Source: Bacteroidota bacterium (GTDB lineage Bacteria; Bacteroidota; Bacteroidia; Chitinophagales; Chitinophagaceae). Taken from it: DNA of 5,672 nt. The position numbers were made by a program, and so were the translations under genes. The notes below the pieces were generated by a model that made no database searches, was not told the origin of the DNA, and was given only the letters and a program-made list of their open reading frames with translations. Below, in pieces: positions 1 through 5,672 of this stretch. Every line of letters starts with the position of its first letter. Position 1 is the first letter of the stretch. Location of the stretch: the NCBI GenBank assembly GCA_023409675.1, contig JAEYRC010000027.1:1-5672 (forward strand), read 5' to 3'.

Positions 1-733
1 GAAATATTTCTTTGGCTACCTTATCGCCCATACTGGCCGCATCATATACCGCTTTTGAATCAAGTAATTCCAGTGGAATATTACGCAGCAGGCTCGGCTC
101 ATCAGTTTGCGTTAATTTTTCAATAGCCGTCAGCCGCACCCCGGTAGCAGACGCGTAACTTTCAAGAGAACCCCGTTTGCCGGTTCCTTCATGCATTCTT
201 CCATTGGGGATAATAATCGTATGCCCTAATTCTCCTGCAAAACCATCATGACCGTAGATCAGCTTTCCGTTGGCAACAATTCCGCTTCCCACTCCTGTGC
301 CCAAAGTGATCATGATAAAGTCTTTCATATCCTGGGCGGCTCCATACATCATTTCACCAATAGCAGCAGCATTCGCATCATTGGTAACCATTACCGGTAA
401 CCGAAACTTATTTTCCAGCAATTTCGCCAGGGGAATAATGCCTTTCCAGGGTAGGTTAGGGGCATATTCAATGGTGCCTGTATAGTAATTACCGTTGGGA
501 GCTCCGCAGCCAATGCCTTTGATCCGGCCTGGCCCGCCGGCTTTTTCGATCAGCGGATACAGGTTACGGTGTAATTCTTCAATGAAATCTTCCACTTCAT
601 CATGACCCCGGGTAGGAATTTCGCTTGAAAACAAAATGTTCCCCATCCGGTCAACGATACCAAATTTAGTTCCGGTTCCCCCAATATCAATCCCAATAGC
701 TAAAGGCTGAAGGGAAGTATGTTTAGTCGTCAT
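1..733 (-). CDS. ROK-family sugar kinase, probable glucokinase (C-terminus cut off by window edge)
   Basis: Likely ATP-dependent cytoplasmic phosphorylation of glucose or a related hexose at C6. The 244 codons present read without a stop. The N-terminal phosphate-binding motif is IGIDIGGTGTKFG (residues 13-25). TNDANAAA (117-124) holds the expected catalytic base D119. The second phosphate loop is TLGTGVGSG (143-151). The sugar-binding ExGH motif is E168-L-G-H171, and E191 is the glutamate after the zinc loop. ROK proteins are usually about 300-330 residues, so roughly 60-80 residues lie outside the window. There is no N-terminal helix-turn-helix, so this is a kinase rather than a NagC/XylR-type repressor. 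The usual zinc cysteines are absent (GRMHEGTGKRGSLE, 178-191). The ATG at 731-733 is the natural start, just before the family motif, with a poor Shine-Dalgarno. It lies 21 bp downstream of the transporter gene, so they are probably co-transcribed. Exact sugar specificity cannot be read from sequence. Confidence 0.9.
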   Translation of the reverse strand, partial: MTTKHTSLQPLAIGIDIGGTGTKFGIVDRMGNILFSSEIPTRGHDEVEDFIEELHRNLYPLIEKAGGPGRIKGIGCGAPNGNYYTGTIEYAPNLPWKGIIPLAKLLENKFRLPVMVTNDANAAAIGEMMYGAAQDMKDFIMITLGTGVGSGIVANGKLIYGHDGFAGELGHTIIIPNGRMHEGTGKRGSLESYASATGVRLTAIEKLTQTDEPSLLRNIPLELLDSKAVYDAASMGDKVAKEIF

Positions 734-754
734 TTTACATTCGTCTTTTTAGAA

Positions 755-2362
755 TTAGTGCCCGCCGGAGATCTGCTCATCAAAATCAAGTCCCTGCTTG
801 CTCAGCACGGTCTTCAGCTTAAGGGTAAGCAAAGCGAGAATTCCAAAGCTTGCCGCTGCAAAAAGGTATGAATTGTGCATTCCAATACCTTCTGTATCAC
901 CCAGAGCACCCTGCAGTGGCGGAATGACCGCACCACCCAGAATCATCATGATCAGGAATGCAGAACCCTGGCTGGTGTATTTGCCTAAACCGCCAACACC
1001 TAAAGAAAAAATACAGGGCCACATAACTGAACAACAAAGACCGCCGGCCATGAAGGCATAAACCGAAATAATGCCGGTGGTGAACACGCCGATAAGCATC
1101 AGGGTCATTGCCAGCAATGAAACCGTTAACAGCGTTTTAACCGGTTTATCCTGTCCGTAAAAAAAAGCTGCTATAGCAAGAACAATAAAAATCGCATATC
1201 CGTACAGGTCAGTCACATCTTCTCCATTCACCCGGTTGGCCAGTAAGATCACGGCAAACGCTATAAAGGGAACAATGATCGTAGCGATGATTTTTGGAGT
1301 TTTCGACAGGTTGAACACACTCACCGCACCTGTCCAGCGGCCAATCATCAGGCTTCCCCAATACAGGGAAATGTATTTGGAGATCACACTTTCATCCAAT
1401 CCCTCATCTGTAAAATACCCCGGTGTGGTAAGCAATGCACCAAAGTTATTGTCGATCGTTACTTCCACACCAACATATACAAAGATGGCAATCATACCAA
1501 AGATGAGTTGGGGATACTTCATCGCGCCCCAGCCGTTGTTGTTTTTCATCGCGGCAGAATTGGATGAAAACAGAATAACCAAAACTGTAATGATGGTGGC
1601 AGCAAGTAACACGACCTTATTAACATCGGTAAACTGACCGATCAGGATAATTGCTAAAATAATACCCGTCATGGTTAACAGGGCCTTCGAAGCTTTATTG
1701 GCACCTTCAAATTTTTCATCATTGGTGCCTGCGGGAAGTTTGGAGAAAGAAAAGAATAAAGCCACCGCAATGAACACCACTGCTACGATCAGGTAAAGGG
1801 TATTGATATTGGTAACGGTTACATCGGCATGCTTGTCGCCCACAGAACCAAATAGGAAAAAACTGATGATGATCGGTCCGAGTGTCGTACCAAGCGAGTT
1901 AACACCACCGGCAAGGTTTAGGCGGTGTGAACCTGTTGACGGATCGCCCAATAAAATAGCAAAGGGATTTGCTGCGGTTTGCTGAAGCGAAAATCCCAGG
2001 GCTACTACAAAAAATGCAGCCAGCAGGGCAGGAAAGGAATCGGCATTGGCAGCAGGAATGATCAGCAGCGCGCCAAGTGCGGAAATAAACAATCCGTAAA
2101 TAATTCCTTTCTTATACCCGATCTTATTCAGAATATCGCGGCCGAGTGCATTGGAAATAATGAATAATAGTAATGAACCAATGAAGTAAGCGCCATAGAA
2201 TGCTGAACCGATCAGTTGCGATTCAAACTGGGATAAATTAAAATGCGCTTTACAGAAGGGGATAAAAATACTGTTGGATGCAGCAATAAAACCCCAGAAG
2301 AAAAAAACAATCACTAAAGTGGCCAGTGCACCGGTATTCGTCGGCTGTTTGGTTTGGTTCAT
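755..2362 (-). CDS. MFS sugar transporter of the FHS (FucP/GluP) family
   Basis: Inner-membrane sugar permease of 535 residues. Family signatures are FFFWGF in helix 1 (about 21-26), QQTAANPFAILLG (127-139), a following GGVNSLGTTLGP segment, YWGSLMIGR in the second half, and a GGAVIPPLQGALGD stretch near the C-terminus. These match the L-fucose and glucose/galactose permeases. Members are usually 410-440 residues; the extra length is two additional hydrophobic hairpins, about 227-266 and 387-427. Residues aligning with the acidic D46 and E135 of E. coli FucP appear to be S31 and Q128. The reading frame extends two codons further to a TTG at 2366-2368, but the ATG at 2360-2362 is preferred because AAGGGA lies 7 nt before it, whereas the TTG would sit almost on that site. 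It is first in a probable two-gene operon with the ROK kinase, suggesting a hexose substrate such as glucose (inference). Confidence 0.92.
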   Translation of the reverse strand: MNQTKQPTNTGALATLVIVFFFWGFIAASNSIFIPFCKAHFNLSQFESQLIGSAFYGAYFIGSLLLFIISNALGRDILNKIGYKKGIIYGLFISALGALLIIPAANADSFPALLAAFFVVALGFSLQQTAANPFAILLGDPSTGSHRLNLAGGVNSLGTTLGPIIISFFLFGSVGDKHADVTVTNINTLYLIVAVVFIAVALFFSFSKLPAGTNDEKFEGANKASKALLTMTGIILAIILIGQFTDVNKVVLLAATIITVLVILFSSNSAAMKNNNGWGAMKYPQLIFGMIAIFVYVGVEVTIDNNFGALLTTPGYFTDEGLDESVISKYISLYWGSLMIGRWTGAVSVFNLSKTPKIIATIIVPFIAFAVILLANRVNGEDVTDLYGYAIFIVLAIAAFFYGQDKPVKTLLTVSLLAMTLMLIGVFTTGIISVYAFMAGGLCCSVMWPCIFSLGVGGLGKYTSQGSAFLIMMILGGAVIPPLQGALGDTEGIGMHNSYLFAAASFGILALLTLKLKTVLSKQGLDFDEQISGGH

Positions 2363-2369
2363 ACTCAAT

Positions 2370-2375
2370 TCCCTT
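2370..2375 (-). promoter_or_regulatory. Ribosome binding site of the FHS transporter
   Basis: The minus strand reads AAGGGA, 7 nt before the ATG at 2360-2362. It decides the start in favour of this ATG over the TTG two codons upstream. It overlaps the 3' arm of a short inverted repeat (2371-2375 with 2385-2389), so accessibility could be affected by RNA folding. Confidence 0.6.
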
Positions 2376-2544
2376 TTTTGAATTAAGGGCTGAAAATAGC
2401 AATGTTTTTGTCATATGAAAAATATTTCCTTCTATTGATGATTCATTTACAAACTCTTCCTAAATTTAAACGGGATAAATACTGGCTTTCAGGGCTTTTT
2501 TGCGGATATAGTGGAATTACAGACCTGGTTTTATGATCTAACAG

Positions 2545-2550
2545 AAAAGG
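2545..2550 (+). promoter_or_regulatory. Weak ribosome binding site of glgA
   Basis: AAAAGG lies 9 nt before the glgA ATG. It is a weak purine-rich Shine-Dalgarno, as is common in Bacteroidota, and supports the start at 2560. Confidence 0.45.
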
Positions 2551-2559
2551 TAAATTTTA

Positions 2560-3987
2560 ATGGAAATAGTACATATCAGTGCAGAATGTTATCCGGTTGC
2601 CAAAGCAGGAGGATTGGGTGATGTTGCCGGAGCTCTGCCCAAATACCTCAACCAGGCCGGGCATATCGCCAAGGTGCTTATGCCGATGTACCGCACCAAA
2701 TTTCTGTACGCCAATCAATGGGAAGTTGTACATAAAGGGTTTACCAACCTGGGTAACTGGTGGTTCGAATTTACTGTTATCAAAGAACCGCTCAATGTAT
2801 TGGGCTTCGATCTGTACCTGCTGGATATTAACGGCCTGCTCGACCGTGAAAAAGTTTATGGTTATGATGACGACACCGAACGCTTCACCGCATTTCAGAT
2901 TGCAGCGCTCGACTGGATCGCCTCATGGAAACATCATCCAGACCTTATCCATGTTCACGATCATCATACCGCGCTGATTCCCTTCATGTTGGGGAACTGC
3001 TATAAATACGCCAATATCCGCGGCATTCCGACCGTAATGACCATTCATAATGCTGAATACCAGGGATGGATGGGCTGGGACAAAATTCATTACCTGCCGC
3101 CATGGGATACCTGGAACTGGGGGAAACTCGACTGGAAGAATACGGTCAATCCGCTGGCCAGTGGCATTAAGTGCGCCGACCGCGTCACCACTGTTAGTCC
3201 GAATTACCTTACTGAACTAACGACCATGAGCAATGGTCTTGAAGACCTGTTTGAATATGAGCGTGGGAAATGTTCGGGTATACTTAATGGTATTGATCTT
3301 GATGTTTGGGATCCTAAAACCGATACCTATCTCGAACACCGTTTCGGCATTCAACAGCAGGAAGCCGGTAAAGCAATGAATAAGGCAAGCCTGTGCGATG
3401 AATTTCAGCTCGACTTCGACAAGCCATTACTGGTTTTCATCGGTCGGCTTGTAGGCGAAAAAGGTGCTGATATCCTTCCTCAGGTTATCCGTGATGCCTT
3501 CTATCATATCGGACGCAGAATGAATTTTCTGATCCTGGGCAGTGGTAATGCCGCTGTAGAGCACGAACTCAACCAGATAAAGGATATAGCGCAGCAGGAT
3601 TATAATGTGTATGTAGGATATCATGAAGGGCTGAGCCATCGTATGTACGCTGGCGCGGATTTTTTATTAATGCCGTCACGCGTTGAACCCTGCGGATTGA
3701 ACCAGTTGTATTCCATGCGCTACGGAACAATCCCTATGGTGCGCCGTACCGGCGGATTGAAAGATACCGTAATTGATTTTGGTGATGCGGGAGGCTATGG
3801 CATCTGTTACAATCATACCGCAGTTGGCGATGTAACTCATGCGATCTGGAGGGCAGTTGAATTGTATCACGATAAGAGTACACTCAATTATCTGCGTAAA
3901 GAAATAATGCAACTTGATTTTGGATGGGAACGCAGTACGCAGGATTATATAAAGCTCTATGAAGAGGTAATATTCAGCAGGAAATAA
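2560..3987 (+). CDS. glgA: Glycogen synthase (ADP-glucose:glucan 4-alpha-glucosyltransferase)
   Basis: Cytoplasmic GT5-family enzyme that transfers glucose from ADP-glucose to the non-reducing end of an alpha-1,4-glucan. At 475 residues it matches the usual full length (E. coli about 477). The N-terminal GT-B domain begins with KAGGLGDV (K15 onward), the nucleotide-sugar binding KxGGL signature. It continues with HVHDHH (131-136) and TIHNAEYQG (from 161). The C-terminal domain carries FIGRLVGEKG, with R296 and K301 expected at the donor phosphates, and EPCGLNQLYSMRYGTIP from E376, the expected catalytic glutamate, followed by RRTGGLKDTV. The ATG start places K15 exactly where the family has it. 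It is followed 38 bp later by glgC, the supplier of its substrate, which argues for ADP-glucose rather than UDP-glucose as donor. The segment PPWDTWNWGKLDW is tryptophan-rich compared with the E. coli enzyme, probably a lineage feature. Confidence 0.97.
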   Translation: MEIVHISAECYPVAKAGGLGDVAGALPKYLNQAGHIAKVLMPMYRTKFLYANQWEVVHKGFTNLGNWWFEFTVIKEPLNVLGFDLYLLDINGLLDREKVYGYDDDTERFTAFQIAALDWIASWKHHPDLIHVHDHHTALIPFMLGNCYKYANIRGIPTVMTIHNAEYQGWMGWDKIHYLPPWDTWNWGKLDWKNTVNPLASGIKCADRVTTVSPNYLTELTTMSNGLEDLFEYERGKCSGILNGIDLDVWDPKTDTYLEHRFGIQQQEAGKAMNKASLCDEFQLDFDKPLLVFIGRLVGEKGADILPQVIRDAFYHIGRRMNFLILGSGNAAVEHELNQIKDIAQQDYNVYVGYHEGLSHRMYAGADFLLMPSRVEPCGLNQLYSMRYGTIPMVRRTGGLKDTVIDFGDAGGYGICYNHTAVGDVTHAIWRAVELYHDKSTLNYLRKEIMQLDFGWERSTQDYIKLYEEVIFSRK

Positions 3988-4025
3988 ATTAGCTTAGAAC
4001 TTCTAATACCAGAAAAAAAATCTTT

Positions 4026-5300
4026 ATGTCTAAATCAATTTTGGCCGTGATCCTCGGAGGAGGTGCAGGAACAAGACTATATCCACTTACAGCGAGCCGC
4101 TCCAAGCCTGCCGTGCCCATTGCGGGTAAATACCGGCTGGTGGACATTCCGATTTCGAACTGCCTGAATTCCGGAATCAGCCGCATGTTTGTACTTACAC
4201 AATACAACTCCGCCTCTCTGAACCGGCATATCAAGAATACTTATCACTTCAGCGCCTTCAGTTCCGCATTTGTGGATATCCTTGCCGCCGAACAATCCCC
4301 GGATAATCCGGCATGGTACCAGGGCCCCGCGGATGCCGTTCGTCAGAGCCTTCGCCATATCGGTACCTTTCCCAGCGATTATGTGCTGATCCTATCGGGT
4401 GACCAGTTGTACCAGATGGATTTTATGGATATGGTAAATAAACATATCGAACTGGGTTCAGACATTTCCATTGCCACTATACCCGTTAATGCAAAAGATG
4501 CTTCCGATTTCGGTATTCTCAAACAGAATGAAGAAGGTCAGATCACCGCGTTTACGGAGAAACCTAAGTCCGGTCTCGAGGCCTGGGCCAGTGAAACAAG
4601 TCCTGAAATGCAGGCGCAGGGCAGAGTATACCTGGCTTCCATGGGTATCTATCTCTTCAACAGGCAACTGATGTTCGATTTGCTGAACGATGTGTTTAAG
4701 GAAGGAACGGATTTTGGTAAGGAAATTATTCCGCAGTCGCTGAAAGATTATAAGGTAACCAGTTATCAGTATGAGGGTTACTGGACAGACATTGGAAATA
4801 TCTATTCCTTTTATGAAGCGAATCTCGGACTAACCGCTGATGTTCCTGATTTTAACCTGTTTGATAATACCAAATCCATCTATACCCGTGCGCGTATGCT
4901 TCCACCGGCAAAGGTGAGCGGAACCACCATGGTCAAAACAGTTATTGCAGATGGATGTATCCTGAACGCTTCAAAGATCGAAAACAGCGTGATCGGCATC
5001 CGATCGAGGATCGGTTTCGGTACTACCATTGTGAATACATATATAATGGGTAACGATTATTACGAAACCATTGAAGAAATCGAAGCGGCACATAGCCAGG
5101 GGATTCCCAATGTTGGTATTGGTCAGGGATGTTTTATCAAAAACGCGCTGGTGGATAAAAATTGTCGCATAGGCGATAACGTTAGAATCAATGGGGGAGA
5201 ACATCTTGCCAATACCGATCATTCATTGTATACCGTGAAAGATGGTGTGGTCGTTGTTAAGAAAGGCGCCGTATTGCCTAATGGGTTCACGATTGAATAA
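4026..5300 (+). CDS. glgC: Glucose-1-phosphate adenylyltransferase (ADP-glucose pyrophosphorylase)
   Basis: Makes ADP-glucose and pyrophosphate from ATP and glucose-1-phosphate, the committed step of bacterial glycogen synthesis. Length is 424 residues, normal for the family. The N-terminal nucleotidyltransferase domain has GGGAGTRLYPLT (11-22), R25 and K27 in SRSKPAVP, WYQGPADAV (97-105), SGDQLYQMD with the metal-binding D126, FTEKPK with K179 at the glucose-1-phosphate site, and YWTDIG with D255. The C-terminal part (about 290-424) has the irregular hexapeptide pattern of a left-handed beta-helix. Sequence style is closer to cyanobacterial and plant enzymes than to E. coli GlgC. Lysines K378 (DKNCR) and K413 (VVVVKKGAV) fall where Anabaena has its 3-phosphoglycerate-linked lysines. 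It lies 38 bp after glgA, so co-transcription is likely. No clear Shine-Dalgarno precedes the ATG, only an A-rich run; the start is supported by the short distance to the GGGAGTRL motif. Confidence 0.97.
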   Translation: MSKSILAVILGGGAGTRLYPLTASRSKPAVPIAGKYRLVDIPISNCLNSGISRMFVLTQYNSASLNRHIKNTYHFSAFSSAFVDILAAEQSPDNPAWYQGPADAVRQSLRHIGTFPSDYVLILSGDQLYQMDFMDMVNKHIELGSDISIATIPVNAKDASDFGILKQNEEGQITAFTEKPKSGLEAWASETSPEMQAQGRVYLASMGIYLFNRQLMFDLLNDVFKEGTDFGKEIIPQSLKDYKVTSYQYEGYWTDIGNIYSFYEANLGLTADVPDFNLFDNTKSIYTRARMLPPAKVSGTTMVKTVIADGCILNASKIENSVIGIRSRIGFGTTIVNTYIMGNDYYETIEEIEAAHSQGIPNVGIGQGCFIKNALVDKNCRIGDNVRINGGEHLANTDHSLYTVKDGVVVVKKGAVLPNGFTIE

Positions 5301-5338
5301 TCGCTCAACCTATTCCTAAGGTCTTAAACCAAACGCTG

Positions 5339-5364
5339 GCGGTACCGGGGTGAATCCCTGCCGC
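5339..5364 (+). promoter_or_regulatory. Possible RNA stem-loop before the downstream transporter gene
   Basis: GCGG (5339-5342) can pair with CCGC (5361-5364), and GGGG (5347-5350) with TCCC (5355-5358, one G-U) around a TGAA loop, with an internal loop between the stems. It ends 10 nt before the transporter ATG. No T-run follows, so it is not a standard intrinsic terminator. It could affect translation or RNA stability in the 74-bp glgC-transporter gap. Support is structural only. Confidence 0.3.
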
Positions 5365-5374
5365 ATCTACTTAT

Positions 5375-5672
5375 ATGGCTTCCCAAACTACTGCAACCGA
5401 TGCGGCTTTACCCGTATCCAAACCGGGTCTGTCCATTCCACAGATCTTCACCATGAGCTTTGGTTTTATGGGAATCCAATTCGGCTTCGCGCTCCAGAAC
5501 GGGAATACCAGCAGAATTCTGCGTTCTTTCGGGGCCGACATCGAACACCTTCCCTTATTCTGGCTGGCAGCGCCTTTGGTAGGAATGATTGTGCAACCCA
5601 TCATCGGGTATTACAGTGATAAAACCTGGAATCGCCTCGGAAGGCGAAAACCCTTTTTCCTGGCCGGAGCCA
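5375..5672 (+). CDS. MFS transporter of the GPH/SLC45 sucrose-maltose type (N-terminal part only)
   Basis: Ninety-nine codons are present before the right edge; full-length relatives are about 430-500 residues. The protein begins with a soluble stretch of about 23 residues. Helix 1 lies around 24-41 (MSFGFMGIQFGFALQN) and helix 2 around 59-79, with GMIVQPIIGYYSD at its end, then the loop motif RLGRRKPFFLAGA (87-99). The pattern QFGxALQ, VQPxxGxxSD and RxGRR(R/K)PF is that of plant sucrose carriers, SLC45 proteins and bacterial maltose/sucrose permeases. The likely role is cation-coupled uptake of a disaccharide such as maltose or sucrose (inference from family). The ATG at 5375 is the first start after an in-frame TGA at 5351-5353; no Shine-Dalgarno is visible. 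An internal ATG at residue 27 is unlikely because it would cut into helix 1. It lies 74 bp after glgC on the same strand and may share its transcript. Confidence 0.88.
   Translation, partial: MASQTTATDAALPVSKPGLSIPQIFTMSFGFMGIQFGFALQNGNTSRILRSFGADIEHLPLFWLAAPLVGMIVQPIIGYYSDKTWNRLGRRKPFFLAGA

Larger units (their letters stand above)
2363..2559. promoter_or_regulatory. Divergent intergenic region between the transporter-kinase pair and glgA
   Basis: This AT-rich 197-bp spacer must hold the start signals for both the minus-strand transporter-kinase pair and the plus-strand glg genes. No element could be assigned firmly. On the minus strand, TATTTTTC (2418-2425) resembles the Bacteroidota -7 element TAnnTTTG, and a TTTG lies upstream. 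Their spacing is about 25 nt against the usual 19-21, so this is only a candidate. A perfect 8-bp palindrome, TCATATGA (2411-2418), flanked by T-rich and A-rich runs, could be an operator. No convincing plus-strand promoter was found. No riboswitch or small open reading frame was recognised. Confidence 0.5.

Noticed and set aside
1236..1637. 133-codon plus-strand open frame inside the FHS transporter.
   Set aside because: It lies wholly antisense to a gene with strong family motifs, has no recognisable domain and no ribosome binding site that stands out.
2363..2368. TTG at 2366-2368 as start of the FHS transporter, two codons upstream of the ATG.
   Set aside because: It sits only about 2 nt from the AAGGGA Shine-Dalgarno, whereas the ATG at 2360-2362 has a 7-nt spacing and is the commoner start codon.
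4326..4328. Sequencing error as the cause of P101 in GlgC.
   Set aside because: The frame and flanking motif residues are intact and a single substitution is plausible, so it is kept as an observation rather than treated as an error.
5301..5338. Intrinsic terminator after glgC.
   Set aside because: No GC-rich hairpin followed by a T-run is present between the glgC stop and the next gene.
5339..5374. Resemblance of the GGTGAATCCC stretch to part of a cobalamin riboswitch.
   Set aside because: The 74-bp gap is too short for that riboswitch and the other conserved boxes are absent; the downstream gene is a sugar transporter.
5350..5619. 89-codon plus-strand frame and a 77-codon minus-strand frame at the right end.
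   Set aside because: Both overlap the frame starting at 5375, which matches SLC45/sucrose-type transporters over its whole visible length and stays open to the edge.

Overview
The window looks like an ordinary chromosomal segment of a Bacteroidota bacterium, possibly Chitinophagales or Sphingobacteriales; the rank below phylum is a guess. The reasons are the style of the proteins (a Bacteroidota-like ROK kinase, an FHS-family sugar transporter and an SLC45/sucrose-type transporter next to glgA-glgC), moderate GC content, AT-rich spacers, weak Shine-Dalgarno signals and no clear sigma70-type promoters. No RNA gene, insertion sequence, CRISPR array or phage-like gene was seen. Codon use looks even across the genes.

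Layout: two gene blocks diverge from a 197-bp AT-rich spacer (2363-2559). On the minus strand, an FHS-family MFS sugar transporter (755-2362) is followed after 21 bp by a ROK-family sugar kinase, probably a glucokinase, which runs off the left edge (1-733). On the plus strand come a glycogen synthase (glgA, 2560-3987), 38 bp, a glucose-1-phosphate adenylyltransferase (glgC, 4026-5300), 74 bp containing a possible stem-loop, and the first 99 codons of a second MFS transporter of the GPH/SLC45 disaccharide type (5375 to the right edge).

Working together (inference): the minus-strand pair would import a hexose and phosphorylate it to hexose-6-phosphate. After conversion to glucose-1-phosphate by a phosphoglucomutase not present here, GlgC makes ADP-glucose and GlgA polymerises it into alpha-1,4-glucan. 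The second transporter suggests that alpha-glucoside uptake follows on the plus strand. The window therefore reads as a sugar uptake and carbon storage locus.

I did not find a new biological system. The points most worth a second look are within known families: an FHS transporter that seems to lack both acidic residues important in E. coli FucP and carries two extra hydrophobic hairpins, a ROK kinase without the usual zinc cysteines, and a GlgC resembling the cyanobacterial/plant type, including the two lysines linked to 3-phosphoglycerate activation there.
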